A stretch of DNA of 40,200 nucleotides from Deltaproteobacteria bacterium (GCA_016930835.1 JAFGGA010000137.1:1-40200), one strand, 5' to 3'. Counted from the first letter of the stretch, positions 25,103 to 34,091 are shown. Numbers and translations are program-made. Notes: generated from the sequence alone by a model not told the origin.

Positions 25103-25918
25103 TTATTGATTCATTCCATCCATTTTCTTCATTCCCCTTAGGGCCAGGGGATCACTTGGATTTACCTGCAGGGCCTTCTGATAATAGCCGTAAGCCTTTT
25201 CATTCTGTTTCTGAGCCAAGTAGATATCCCCCATAAAGGCCAAACAGGTACTTTGCCCCCATGAAGGGAGTAGATCGTTTTTAGGGGTTTGGACCTCTTT
25301 CTCAAATAATTGTTCAGCTTCAAAAAGATGCCCTAAGGCTTTATCGGAACCGCCCAGTATCTCCGGGGCAAACCAAAAACTGACACCGGTAAGGTAATGG
25401 ACGCGGGGATTATATGCATCAAGGGTTAGTGCTTTTTCCCGGTCTTTTCCCACCTTGGGACCTTGGGTAAATGCGGAAAAAGGTTTCATCTTGATCAGTA
25501 TCCCCCTGAGTACACCCCGTAAGGCGTAACTTTCGCTAAAACCAGGAGATAGCTCAATAGATTTTGTCAGGATCTCAATCCCCTTTTCGGCATTTTCGAT
25601 CCCGCGAACCTTGTCGGGGGCCTTTTCCAGGGAAAAGAGATTGTGAAGAGACAGAAAAAAATAAACAGTCCCTGACCAGTATTCTGCGAGACCGTCTTTG
25701 GTTCCTATTTGGGAGGCCTTTTTGAACAGTGATAGGCTTTCCTCGAAATTTTTTTCATCCCATGCATTATAGGCCTTGTGAAAAGAATCGATACCCTGGC
25801 GCAACAGGATGGATGAATCATTGCAGAAGGCCGGTTCACCCGTGCAAAAAGCAACAAGAGTGACGGATAGAAAATAAAATATGGATATTTTTTTGAGTAG
25901 GGTGGATTTTTTCATCAT
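25103..25918 (-). CDS. Exported TPR-repeat protein
   Basis: The 271-residue protein starts with a basic then hydrophobic signal segment (MMKKSTLLKKISIFYFLSV) and is likely exported to the periplasm. Helical pairs follow throughout. The clearest TPR is the last, MGDIYLAQKQNEKAYGYYQKA with NPSDPLALRGM near residues 230-262; an earlier one includes KGIEILTKSIELSPGFSESY near 115. It heads the minus-strand run with the desaturase and glycosyltransferase and lies 71 bp from the divergent aldehyde dehydrogenase gene. A scaffold role for the carotenoid enzymes is possible but unproven. Confidence 0.75.
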   Translation of the reverse strand: MMKKSTLLKKISIFYFLSVTLVAFCTGEPAFCNDSSILLRQGIDSFHKAYNAWDEKNFEESLSLFKKASQIGTKDGLAEYWSGTVYFFLSLHNLFSLEKAPDKVRGIENAEKGIEILTKSIELSPGFSESYALRGVLRGILIKMKPFSAFTQGPKVGKDREKALTLDAYNPRVHYLTGVSFWFAPEILGGSDKALGHLFEAEQLFEKEVQTPKNDLLPSWGQSTCLAFMGDIYLAQKQNEKAYGYYQKALQVNPSDPLALRGMKKMDGMNQ

Positions 25919-25989
25919 TTATTGTGTATTATGGCATAACGACAAGAACATGGATAGTATTTTTTTATGCACTTTAGAGGGACAGCGTC

Positions 25990-27351
25990 ATGTTTGAATC
26001 ATTAAGGGTATTCTATTATTCCGGACAAACACGGTCTGAATCTTTCCGCAGGAACGGCCTCCGAGGATTGAGGCGGGAAATCTTTCACAGGGAAGACGAG
26101 ATCCTTCACGCCCTTTACCAGGACCTTGGGAAACCCGGTGCGGAGGCCTACGTCTCAGAGCTGGGTTTTGTTTTGAGTGAGATCAAATATGCCTTACGAA
26201 ACCTTCGTGGCTGGATGAAAAACCGCCGCGTGGGAACGCCTTTGATGTTTTGGCCGGCCCGAAGTTTTGTGATGCCTGTCCCAAAGGGTGTGGTGCTCAT
26301 CCTGGGTCCATGGAACTACCCGTTTCAGCTGATCATGGCGCCATTAATCGGGGGCTTGTCTGCCGGTAATTGCATCGTGCTCAAGCCTTCAAGATTTGCG
26401 CCTGAGACGGCAAAGATAATTGAAATCATTATTAAAAATGTTTTTCACCCTGATCATTGCCGTGTGGTTCCGGGGCATGAAGAAACAGCGCGAGAATTGA
26501 TTAACATGAAATGGGATCACATATTTTTCACCGGAAGCACCGTTGTGGGACGGCAAGTCATGGCCAAGGCAGCCGAGAATCTGACACCCGTCACCCTGGA
26601 GTTGGGCGGTAAAAATCCCTGTATTGTTTTTCGCGACGCGGACATCGGTGTCTCCGCTGAACGCATTGCCTGGGGAAAGTTCCTGAACGCAGGCCAAACC
26701 TGTATCGCCCCGGATACGGTATATTGCCATGAAGATATTCAGGAGGATTTTTTTTTCGCACTCCAAAGAGCCATTCATCGCTTTTTTGGTAAGGAGCCTG
26801 AAAAGAGCCCGGACTATGGGAGGATCGTCAATGCCCATCATCTCAAAAGACTGGCCGCATATCTGGATGATGGCGGACTGGTCGAAATGGGTGGTCGGTT
26901 TGATGAGAAAAATTTGTATTTTGCGCCCACCATCATCAAAGATGTCCCCCAGGGTGCAGCGGTCCTGAATGAGGAAATTTTCGGTCCGATCTTGCCTGTC
27001 TTGAGCTTTAAAGATACCGACGATCTTATAACCGAATTTCAAAAGCGGCCCCATCCCCTGGCCCTTTATCTTTTTACAAAAAACAGGGTGCTTCAAGAGA
27101 AAATGATGTCGGCACTGCCGTCCGGTACCGTCGGTATTAATGAGACCATCAAGCAGGCGGCTACAAGTTATCTCCCCTTCGGTGGCATTGGAGAGAGTGG
27201 CATGGGGGTTTATCATGGCAAGGCATCCTTTGATTGTTTTACGCAGTTTCGGAGTGTTATGAGCGCGGGATATAGGGGAGCACGTTTTCATTTTCCACCA
27301 TATGGAAAAGGCCTTCAAGCCCTGAAAAGGATCTATCGTTTTCTCTATTAA
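25990..27351 (+). CDS. Class 3-type aldehyde dehydrogenase, candidate carotenoid aldehyde oxidase
   Basis: The 453-residue enzyme has all ALDH marks: LGPWNYPFQLIMAPLIGGLSAGN near 105, the cofactor-binding FFTGSTVVGRQVMAKAA, general base Glu in LELGGKNPCIV near 210, catalytic Cys in NAGQTCIAPDT near 243, and FNEEIFGPILPV-type sequence near 330. It has a hydrophobic-basic C-terminus as in membrane-associated class 3 enzymes. In 4,4'-diapocarotenoid pathways such an AldH oxidises the terminal aldehyde to the acid used by CrtQ. Its place between desaturase and glycosyltransferase genes supports that. GAGGGA precedes the ATG. The substrate remains inference. Confidence 0.9.
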   Translation: MFESLRVFYYSGQTRSESFRRNGLRGLRREIFHREDEILHALYQDLGKPGAEAYVSELGFVLSEIKYALRNLRGWMKNRRVGTPLMFWPARSFVMPVPKGVVLILGPWNYPFQLIMAPLIGGLSAGNCIVLKPSRFAPETAKIIEIIIKNVFHPDHCRVVPGHEETARELINMKWDHIFFTGSTVVGRQVMAKAAENLTPVTLELGGKNPCIVFRDADIGVSAERIAWGKFLNAGQTCIAPDTVYCHEDIQEDFFFALQRAIHRFFGKEPEKSPDYGRIVNAHHLKRLAAYLDDGGLVEMGGRFDEKNLYFAPTIIKDVPQGAAVLNEEIFGPILPVLSFKDTDDLITEFQKRPHPLALYLFTKNRVLQEKMMSALPSGTVGINETIKQAATSYLPFGGIGESGMGVYHGKASFDCFTQFRSVMSAGYRGARFHFPPYGKGLQALKRIYRFLY

Positions 27352-27357
27352 GCAAGG

Positions 27358-28203
27358 ATGTACAACTCCATGGCATGGCCATCAATGGTTTTATTTCTTA
27401 TTGTTTTCATAGGCATTGTTTACCTCATGATATGCGTGGGATACTTTGTTTTCCATCGATTCTTTATCCTCTTTCCCTCTCGCAAACTCGCTGAAACACC
27501 ATCGGATTTTCATCTTCAATATGAGGAGGTCTTTTTCAAGACATCCGATAATGTACGTCTTCAGGGATGGTTTATCCACGGGAAACCGTCTGAAGAATGC
27601 GAAGGTATGACCTTTATCCTTTTCCCTGGCAACAAAGGGACTATGGCTGATTTTTTGATGCAGATAAGCCATTTGGTCAAGGCGGGTTTTCATGTGTTTT
27701 TATTCGGTTACAGGGGTTTTGGAAAGAGCGATAGAAAACGACCCACGGAGAGGGGAGTCTTTCATGACAGTGAAGCGGCATGTGAATATCTCTTAAGAGA
27801 AAGAAATATTGCTTTGAAAAGTATTGTTTTTTTCGGCCAATCCCTGGGTTGCGCCATGGCCTCTTTCACGGCCTCCCGTTTTGATCCCCGGGGTCTTATC
27901 CTGGAAGGGGGCTTTCCTTCCCTGGTGGAGGTTGCGGCCCGGGCCGTTAAATGGCTTCCCTTACGGTTACTTACGACGTCTCGTTTTGAGACGCAAAAAT
28001 ATTTGGCCGACGTCCGGTGTCCGGTCCTGATCGTCCATAGCCGTGATGATAAAGCCATACCTTTTTCCGATGCGGAAAATTTGTTCCGTGCCGTGTCCGG
28101 GCTAAAGAAAAAGATTGTGATTTCCGGTCCCCATGCAAAAGGGTTGGAAAACGATAAGGACCGTTATCTTAATGAGGTCAGACAATTTTTGTGCAGTGTT
28201 TAA
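27358..28203 (+). CDS. Membrane-anchored alpha/beta hydrolase
   Basis: The 281-residue protein has one N-terminal membrane helix (residues 8-32) and an alpha/beta-hydrolase domain of the ABHD13/BEM46 type. The nucleophile Ser is in FFGQSLGCAMA near 162, the acid in VHSRDDKAIPF near 230 and the His in SGPHAKGL near 262. The start lies 6 bp after the dehydrogenase stop, so the genes are co-transcribed. An in-frame ATG at 27370 is a possible start. It may act as an esterase or acyltransferase on carotenoid or membrane lipids, judged only from position. A bidirectional terminator follows. Confidence 0.85.
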   Translation: MYNSMAWPSMVLFLIVFIGIVYLMICVGYFVFHRFFILFPSRKLAETPSDFHLQYEEVFFKTSDNVRLQGWFIHGKPSEECEGMTFILFPGNKGTMADFLMQISHLVKAGFHVFLFGYRGFGKSDRKRPTERGVFHDSEAACEYLLRERNIALKSIVFFGQSLGCAMASFTASRFDPRGLILEGGFPSLVEVAARAVKWLPLRLLTTSRFETQKYLADVRCPVLIVHSRDDKAIPFSDAENLFRAVSGLKKKIVISGPHAKGLENDKDRYLNEVRQFLCSV

Positions 28204-28252
28204 AAGGGGCTTTTGACGGGCCATGTTTCTGAAGGATAAGTTAATGTTGACA

Positions 28253-28284
28253 TAAAAAAGCAGGGCAAAAACTCCCTGCTTTTA
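28253..28284. terminator. Bidirectional intrinsic terminator
   Basis: AAAAAGCAGGG (28255-28265) and CCCTGCTTT (28274-28283) form a stem with an eight-base loop, flanked by A-runs on the left and T-runs on the right. It ends the hydrolase transcript on the plus strand and the 55-residue gene on the minus strand. Confidence 0.85.
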
Positions 28285-28308
28285 CAAACCGCTTTGTTTT
28301 ACTTCTTT

Positions 28309-28476
28309 TCAATCTCCGATGGGTACACCCATGGATGCATCATCCACACAATTCTTCAAATCTTCTTCAGATACATTTTTTGGATTTTTTAGATCCATAA
28401 CCCTACAGACATATTCGTTTCCTGCTTTGTCCTTTACCCAAACAAACCTTTTCTCGTGTACCTGTTCATTCGCCAT
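28309..28476 (-). CDS. Conserved-looking small protein, 55 residues
   Basis: A short frame starts with ATG at 28476, with AAAGGAG eight bases upstream, and ends with TGA at 28309, followed by a strong terminator. The product begins MANEQVHEKRFVWVKDKAGN, goes on with EYVCRVMDLKNPKNVSEEDL and ends in an acidic CVDD and GVPIGD. This small acidic protein with two Cys recalls short orphan proteins found in sulfate reducers. The combination of ribosome binding site, codon-like pattern and terminator argues that it is real. Function unknown. Confidence 0.8.
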   Translation of the reverse strand: MANEQVHEKRFVWVKDKAGNEYVCRVMDLKNPKNVSEEDLKNCVDDASMGVPIGD

Positions 28477-28595
28477 TTCATGAACTCCTTTTAAAGATTA
28501 ACAGTTAAAAAGTCATTGCTCCAATTTCCTTTTAAAATAATTACATTTCTGAAGGATGCAAGGCGATAGATGTTTTTTTGTATATTCAAACAAGA

Positions 28596-28732
28596 TTGAC
28601 GATCTCGTGAAAGGTCGGAAAATACGCATTTTTGTCATTCCGGCAAAGGCCGGAATCCAGTCTTTCCAGATAGTTACATGGATTCTGGATCCCGGCCTTT
28701 GCCTGGGTGACGGCTTTTTACGAGTATGTCAA
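28596..28732. repeat. Dispersed palindromic element, copy 5 of 6
   Basis: The short form, bounded by TTGAC plus CTCGTGAAAGGTCG at the left and CGGCTTTTTACGAG plus GTCAA at the right. The interior has TTTTTGTCATTCCGGC, the CCGGAATCCAGTCTTTCCA block and GGATCCCGGCC. It is in the same orientation as copies 1-3. A 65-residue open frame across it is a by-product. Confidence 0.85.
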
Positions 28733-28853
28733 GATTACGTCTTTGCTGGATGAAGGGATAGAAGAACCTCACCGATGCCCGTGAGGGCGGGAGCGGGGAT
28801 GATGCAACCCTGGCTGGTAACCCACGTATTGGAGAGGGGAGCGTCATTATATA

Positions 28854-30350
28854 TCAGTTTTGAAGGCCGTCTTTCTTAAAAATGAGATCCGCCGTGATTC
28901 TGCCGGATTCGTATATGGTCGGTAGACCGCTGCCCGGATGGGTTCCTCCGCCCACAAGGTAACAATTCTTAAATTCTTCAAACTGGTTGTGAGGTCGGAA
29001 ATAGAGCATCTGGGCTACGTTATGGGCAAGATTAAATGTGGCGCCGTTATAGACATCGATCTCATTCTCCCATTCCAGAGGGGTGATGACCTTTTCCCGT
29101 TCAATGTGTTTACGGATGTTCTGAAATCCGGCCTTGTTTTCCAGGAGATCCAGAAGCCTGTTTCGAAAATCCGCTTTTTTACCCTCCCAATCAATGCGAC
29201 TCTTGTTATTGGGGACGGGCACAAGGACATAGATGGTTGATTTTCCCTCCGGGGCCAGTGATGGATCCGTGACGCTCGCGTTTTGGACGTAAAAAGATAG
29301 GTCTTCGGAGACGGTCGTTTGGTCTGTCATATCCTCCACATACTTTCTGTAATCATCCGAAAATATGATATTATGGTGAGGAATCCGGTCGTAGATCTTA
29401 TTGACCCCCAGGTACAGCATGAATGTGGAGCAGGAATATCTGCTATTCTCAAGCTTACTCGCGGTCCACTTTCGGATATTCCGGGGATCCACAATATGCG
29501 TCATGGCATGGGCGAAATCCGCGTTAATGATCACATAATCGGCCTTTTCAATAGTTCCGTCTTCCAGTTCAACACCCACGGCCGTCCGGTTTTCGATAAT
29601 GATTTTTTTAACGGGAGAGCCGGTGTGTATCACCGCATCTTCTTCCTGTGCCGCTTTTGCCATGGCTTGGCTGAGGTTGTTCAAGCCGCCCATCACATGA
29701 AAGATGCCGCCCCCATGTTCGATATAGGAGATAATACTGAAGGTGCCAGGCGCCTCCCAGGGTGACATGCCGATATATTTGGCCTGGAATGTAAAGGCGA
29801 TGCGCGTATCATTGTTGTCAAAATAGCGGCTCAGCACGTTGTAGATGCTGGTATGAGCGTCCAGATAAGGGATGGAGGTAATGAGCTGTTTTTTAAAGAA
29901 ATCAGTCACTTTCCCATACGGCATTTGAAGGCATGGAATGAGTTTATCGTATTTTTTCTTTTCTTTTGCAAGATACTTTAGATATCCCTCATAGCTGCCG
30001 GGATAAAAGGACTCCAACGTTTGTTTCATCTTACCCTTGTCACGCGAGAGGAGCAATGTACGGTTTCCGCTGAACAAGAGGCGGTACATGGGATCGAGTT
30101 CTTTGATCTCTACATAGTCATATAAGGAACGGCCCGCAAAATGGAATATATCCTCCAGGACATCTTTCATGAGAAAAAAAGTAGGCCCCATGTCAAAGGT
30201 ATAATCTCCCAGTTTGATGGGGGAATTGCGACCGCCGATATAGTCTTTTTTTTCAAAAACAGTGACCCGATAACCCTTGCTTGCCAGCAGCAAGGTCGCC
30301 GCCAACCCGCCCGGCCCGGCCCCGATGACAATAACCTGTTTTTTATCCAA
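28854..30350 (-). CDS. Second carotenoid desaturase, CrtN/CrtI family
   Basis: The 498-residue protein starts with VIVIGAGPGGLAATLLLASKG and FEKKDYIGGRNSPI, has a YTFDMGPTFFLM segment near 52, a long substrate-binding region with HGGGIFHVMGGLNNLSQAMA near 220, and ends with VGGGTHPGSGLPTIYESGR. It is a paralogue of the product of 23574-25085, from the same family but clearly diverged. The pair fits the split into a dehydrosqualene desaturase (CrtN) and a terminal-methyl oxidase (CrtP/CrtNb) in C30 pathways. GAGGAGG lies nine bases before the ATG at 30350. It is a single-gene unit; copy 5 of the repeat follows it. Confidence 0.92.
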   Translation of the reverse strand: MDKKQVIVIGAGPGGLAATLLLASKGYRVTVFEKKDYIGGRNSPIKLGDYTFDMGPTFFLMKDVLEDIFHFAGRSLYDYVEIKELDPMYRLLFSGNRTLLLSRDKGKMKQTLESFYPGSYEGYLKYLAKEKKKYDKLIPCLQMPYGKVTDFFKKQLITSIPYLDAHTSIYNVLSRYFDNNDTRIAFTFQAKYIGMSPWEAPGTFSIISYIEHGGGIFHVMGGLNNLSQAMAKAAQEEDAVIHTGSPVKKIIIENRTAVGVELEDGTIEKADYVIINADFAHAMTHIVDPRNIRKWTASKLENSRYSCSTFMLYLGVNKIYDRIPHHNIIFSDDYRKYVEDMTDQTTVSEDLSFYVQNASVTDPSLAPEGKSTIYVLVPVPNNKSRIDWEGKKADFRNRLLDLLENKAGFQNIRKHIEREKVITPLEWENEIDVYNGATFNLAHNVAQMLYFRPHNQFEEFKNCYLVGGGTHPGSGLPTIYESGRITADLIFKKDGLQN

Positions 30351-30540
30351 AGTGTCCTCCTCTCATAAAGATGCTGTTATAATAATCCTTGGCCACACAT
30401 TGAAAATAGTGTCCTGAAACAAGCATTGAAAACTTTTATCCGATGGGATGCAATTCATGCATCATACAAAAAAAGAATCGTTTTATCAAATCCTGATTTT
30501 TTAGAGGGTCCATTTTTTCGTTCAACTCAGCAATGTGATT

Positions 30541-31488
30541 TTATGCCTGATTACGGAGCTTAAGTTCCAGAGGGTGAGGTGAGAGATAGATCTGATCTCT
30601 TAAGTAAGGTTGTTCATATTTCCTGACATAGTGCTTGAAGAGGGTGATGGGGACGATGAGTGGTATGAGTCCATCATGATAATCCTTGATCAATCCCAGG
30701 AGTTCTTGCTTTTCATCCGCGGTGAGCTGTTTTTTAAAGTATCCCATCATGTGTTGAAGGACATCGGTATGTTTTTTGACGGTTGCTTTTAATCGAAGCG
30801 CCTCCATGAGCAGGGATTCATATTTCGTATAGAGTTCGGTGGTATTTTGGCCCTTGATTTGGGCCACCAATTTTCCCATTTGACGATAATGTTGCGTGCT
30901 GTGGGAAAGGATCAGTAATTTATGCCTGGTGTGAAAGGCCACAAGTCCGCCTGGACTCTTTCTATCCTTTAAGTTTTTTCGCCACCGGTCCAGGGTAAAG
31001 ACGCGTTCAATAAAATTTACGCGTAGGTCGGGATCATGAAGCCTTCCCTCGTCTTCGGCCGGGATGAGGGGAAAGTGATCCATAAAGGCCCTGGCAAAGA
31101 GTCCCACGCCTTTTTTGACGGGCATTCCTTTTCCGGTATAGACTTTGACGCGCTCCATCCCGCTGCTGGGCGACCTGCTTTTAAAGATAAAACCTCGCAG
31201 ATCTTCTTCCTCAAGCTCCCGCACCCTGCGTTTGGCCCAGGTCAACATGACTTCCGTGAGGTCTTTTCGGGTATTCCTGGTCATAAGGTGGGGTGAAGCC
31301 GGATCTCCCTCCAGGCGAATAGGCTCCCTGGGAACACCGAATCCGGCCTCCACTTCAGGACAGACGGGAACGAATTCCATATATCGGCCAAGGGTTCGGG
31401 TAATGTACGGGTCAAGGGCATGCCCGCCGTCATACCTTACGGCCTCCCCAAGGAGGCAGGTGCTGATTCCAATGCGAATTTTTTCCAT
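30541..31488 (-). CDS. DUF523 and DUF1722 (YbgA-like) fusion protein
   Basis: The 315-residue protein has two domains. Residues 1-150 are DUF523, with IGISTCLLGEAVRYDGGHA at the start, FVPVCPEVEAGFGVPREPIRL near 40 and FKSRSPSSGMERVKVY near 105; its conserved Cys residues include those of STCLLG and PVCPE. Residues 190-305 are DUF1722/YbgA, with FHTRHKLLILSHS near 185. Such fusions are widespread and often accompany photolyase or light-response genes. Their activity is not established. Here the neighbours are carotenoid genes, in line with a light or oxidative-stress setting. Confidence 0.88.
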   Translation of the reverse strand: MEKIRIGISTCLLGEAVRYDGGHALDPYITRTLGRYMEFVPVCPEVEAGFGVPREPIRLEGDPASPHLMTRNTRKDLTEVMLTWAKRRVRELEEEDLRGFIFKSRSPSSGMERVKVYTGKGMPVKKGVGLFARAFMDHFPLIPAEDEGRLHDPDLRVNFIERVFTLDRWRKNLKDRKSPGGLVAFHTRHKLLILSHSTQHYRQMGKLVAQIKGQNTTELYTKYESLLMEALRLKATVKKHTDVLQHMMGYFKKQLTADEKQELLGLIKDYHDGLIPLIVPITLFKHYVRKYEQPYLRDQIYLSPHPLELKLRNQA

Positions 31489-31557
31489 TATGCGGCTCCG
31501 GCTTATTATTGTGATACAAAAAAATAATTGAATCCATCGAAAATGACAAATGAAAAA

Positions 31558-31573
31558 GTGACCAAACGGTCAC
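31558..31573. promoter_or_regulatory. Palindromic candidate operator between two divergent genes
   Basis: GTGACC (31558-31563) and GGTCAC (31568-31573) are exact inverses around AAAC. The site is 70 bp from the start of the DUF523-DUF1722 gene and 74 bp from the PPOX-fold gene, a place suited to control both. Confidence 0.4.
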
Positions 31574-31646
31574 ACAAAAACGTTCATTGATGTTCCATTG
31601 ATCTTATGATAAAAGTATCAGTGAATGCAATGCCAAGGAGGGAGCC

Positions 31647-32030
31647 ATGGAAGATCTAAAAGCTTATTTTGAAAATACCAAGGGGATAGGGGTCATGTCT
31701 ACGGCGGACAAGGAAGGAAAGGTCAATGCGGCCGTATATTCCAGGCCCCATTTCTTGGATGATGGTTCTATCGCTTTTATTATGCGTGATCGCCTGACCC
31801 ACCATAATCTCCAATCCAACCCTTATGCCGTTTTTTTGTTTGTGGAAGAAGGTCCCGGATATAAGGGAAGACGGCTTTATCTGAAGAAGATCCGCGAAGA
31901 AGAGAACAGCGAGCTGATTCAATATCTCAGCCGCAGGGAATACAAAAATGATTCCTTGGAGGAGAGATACCTGGTGATGTTTCAGTTGGAAAAGGTCTTG
32001 CCGCTCATCGGTGCAGGGGAATCGTCATAG
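31647..32030 (+). CDS. Pyridoxamine 5'-phosphate oxidase-fold (flavin-type) protein
   Basis: The 127-residue protein has the split-barrel pattern: a short helix EDLKAYFENTKGIGVMSTAD, GKVNAAVYSRPHFLDDGSIAF near residue 25, an MRDRLTHHNLQSNPYAVFLF stretch near 50 that would bind FMN phosphate, and KGRRLYLKKIREEEN near 75. These small proteins bind FMN, F420 or haem and often serve redox or ligand-binding roles. AAGGAGGGAG precedes the ATG at 31647. It may share control with the divergent DUF523 gene through the palindrome at 31558. Confidence 0.85.
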   Translation: MEDLKAYFENTKGIGVMSTADKEGKVNAAVYSRPHFLDDGSIAFIMRDRLTHHNLQSNPYAVFLFVEEGPGYKGRRLYLKKIREEENSELIQYLSRREYKNDSLEERYLVMFQLEKVLPLIGAGESS

Positions 32031-32118
32031 GCATTGTTTCTTTATTTCCTTGTTGCGATACGCGAGCGTTTGCGAGGCAGGGATTTAGGTCCTTATAAAA
32101 AAATTTTGGGTTTCACCA

Positions 32119-33669
32119 ATGAATAATAAGCAGCCTGATAAGGAATTTGAACAAATCATAAAGGCCTTGTCATACGATAAACAGAAAGTACAAGTCTTTA
32201 TGGATATTTTCAATAATATCTTGGGTTCGATTCGTGAACCCTTGGTCGTGCTTGCTTCCGATTTAAAGGTTGTAAGGGCCAATCGTTCTTTTTATCAGAC
32301 CTTTAAGGTTAAACAGGAGGAAACCGAGGGGATATTGATCTATGATCTCGGCAACCGACAATGGGACATCCCAAGACTTAGGGAATTGCTTGAAGATATC
32401 CTTCCTCAGAATTCCACATTTAACGACTTTGAGGTGGAACATGAATTTGAGACCATAGGCCGGAAGATCATGCATTTGAATGCCAGACGGTTTTACAGGG
32501 AGTCGAAGCAAACCCAGATGGTCCTTTTGGCCATCGAAGATGTGACCGAACGGGAATATTATAAAAGACATTTAGAGGAACTTGTTGAAAAACGAACGGC
32601 CGAGATCAGTATGGCAAGGGAAGAAGCGGAAAAGGGCAAACAAACCGCTGAAGCCGCACTTTTTGAGATAAAAAAGTTAAAAGATCAACTTGAAGTGGAG
32701 AGGGCGTATCTACAAGAAGAAATCAAACTGGAATACGACCATGAGAACATTATTGGTCAGAGTGATGGGATCAATTATGTGCTTTATAAGGTTGAGCAGA
32801 TCGCGCCGACTGATACCATTGTCCTTGTTCTCGGTGAAACCGGAACCGGCAAAGAGCTGGTCGCACGGGCTGTTCACGGCCTGAGCCTGCGGAAAGATCG
32901 GCCGTTTGTGAAGATAAATTGCGCCACTCTGCCTTCAAACCTTATCGAAAGCGAGCTATTTGGTCATGAGAAAGGCGCCTTCACCGGTGCCCACACCAGA
33001 CAGTTGGGGCGATTTGAGATTGCCGATGGGGCAACCCTTTTTCTGGATGAGATCGGAGAGTTGCCTCCGGAATTGCAGGCCAAACTGCTCAGGGTGGTTC
33101 AGGATGGTGAATTTGAAAGGTTGGGCAGCTCCCAAGCCATCAAGGTCGATGTGCGAATTGTTGCGGCCACCAATCGCAATCTGGAAGAGGAGGTCAGTAG
33201 GGGCAGGTTCCGTGATGATCTCTGGTACCGGTTAAATATTTTCCCGATTACCGTTCCGCCGCTCCGGGATCGGTTGAAGGACATCCCGCTTCTGGTTGAA
33301 TATTATGTCAAAAAGATCTCCAAACGAATGGGTAAATCCATTGAGATCATCCCGACAAGCGTCATGAATGCCTTGCAGAATTATCACTGGCCCGGCAATG
33401 TCCGGGAACTGGAAAACGTCCTCGAGCGGGCAATGATTAACTCTTCAGGACCCAAACTGCGGTTGGTGGATGAATTGAAGAAGACTCAGAAGATGGATCT
33501 ATCGACGACGCTGGAAACTCTGGAAGCGGTTGAGCGTGAACATATTATGCGAATCCTCGATCAGACCCAATGGAAAGTCAGCGGGAAAAACGGGGCGGCC
33601 GAGATCCTTGGGCTCAACCGCAGCACGTTGCGTGCTCGTATGCGAAAACTTGACATCCGAAAACCATAA
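32119..33669 (+). CDS. Sigma-54-dependent transcriptional activator with PAS sensor
   Basis: The 516-residue protein has a PAS domain at residues 25-150 ([20 protein letters not shown]), a coiled coil at 150-210 and a sigma-54 AAA+ domain at 210-445. Walker A GETGTGKE, the sigma-54-contacting GAFTGA, Walker [10 protein letters not shown] and [14 protein letters not shown] are all present. A Fis-type helix-turn-helix ends the protein ([16 protein letters not shown]). It should activate promoters of RNA polymerase with sigma-54 after a signal sensed by PAS. The ATG at 32119 lacks a clear ribosome binding site. Two sigma-54-like promoter sequences lie at 33908 and 38728. Confidence 0.95.
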   Translation: MNNKQPDKEFEQIIKALSYDKQKVQVFMDIFNNILGSIREPLVVLASDLKVVRANRSFYQTFKVKQEETEGILIYDLGNRQWDIPRLRELLEDILPQNSTFNDFEVEHEFETIGRKIMHLNARRFYRESKQTQMVLLAIEDVTEREYYKRHLEELVEKRTAEISMAREEAEKGKQTAEAALFEIKKLKDQLEVERAYLQEEIKLEYDHENIIGQSDGINYVLYKVEQIAPTDTIVLVLGETGTGKELVARAVHGLSLRKDRPFVKINCATLPSNLIESELFGHEKGAFTGAHTRQLGRFEIADGATLFLDEIGELPPELQAKLLRVVQDGEFERLGSSQAIKVDVRIVAATNRNLEEEVSRGRFRDDLWYRLNIFPITVPPLRDRLKDIPLLVEYYVKKISKRMGKSIEIIPTSVMNALQNYHWPGNVRELENVLERAMINSSGPKLRLVDELKKTQKMDLSTTLETLEAVEREHIMRILDQTQWKVSGKNGAAEILGLNRSTLRARMRKLDIRKP

Positions 33670-33773
33670 GATCTTATCCCAATGAAGCGATGTGGACATC
33701 AAGAAAAAGTCTATTATCATTTCCAACCTACCCTTAACATATGCTAATCACATTACAAAAGAGATCTAAATGA

Positions 33774-33812
33774 GGGTCATATATGACCACTTGGGTAAAT
33801 ATGACCCTTTTT
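33774..33812. terminator. Hairpin with T-tract after the sigma-54 activator gene
   Basis: GGGTCATAT (33774-33782) pairs with ATATGACCC (33799-33807), followed by five T. The duplicated copy at 38595-38633 keeps the pairing with compensating changes. Acts as a terminator or as a structured leader. Confidence 0.7.
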
Positions 33813-33907
33813 GGATGGTAGTTAGCGACTACACTGAATGGATTTTTTAAACTAATTCTTCTTATAAATCAAAATGATGGGCGACACGACCCTTAGTGTT
33901 AGAAACC

Positions 33908-33923
33908 TGGCATAAATATTGAG
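33908..33923 (+). promoter_or_regulatory. Sigma-54-like promoter sequence, copy A
   Basis: TGGCAT-N5-TTGAG resembles the -24/-12 consensus TGGCAC-N5-TTGCA with correct spacing. The -12 GC is GA. It is the diverged copy of the better match at 38728. Repeat copy 6 is inserted between it and the response-regulator gene. Confidence 0.4.
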
Positions 33924-33931
33924 TACTAATA

Positions 33932-34091
33932 ATGACGAACTCGTAAAAAGTCGTCACCCCGGTCCCGTATTAAGTACGGGAGAGACTGAGGCCGGGGTCC
34001 AGAGTCCATGTAACTATCTGAAAAGACTGGATTCCGGCCTTCGCCGGAATGACAAAAATGCGTGATTTCCGACTTTTTACGAGATCGTCAA
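33932..34091. repeat. Dispersed palindromic element, copy 6 of 6 (opposite orientation)
   Basis: TGAC plus CTCGTAAAAAGTCG (33940-33953) and its exact inverse CGACTTTTTACGAG (34070-34083) plus GTCAA bound the copy. It reads as copy 4 does. It sits inside duplicated segment copy A and is missing from copy B. Confidence 0.88.

Noticed and set aside
26389-27318. 309-residue minus-strand frame
   Set aside because: It is the antisense shadow of the aldehyde dehydrogenase gene, whose catalytic residues are all in place on the plus strand.
2424-34091. Recurring repeats as a CRISPR array
   Set aside because: The copies are 136-188 bp long, kilobases apart and in both orientations, with no spacer regularity and no cas genes.
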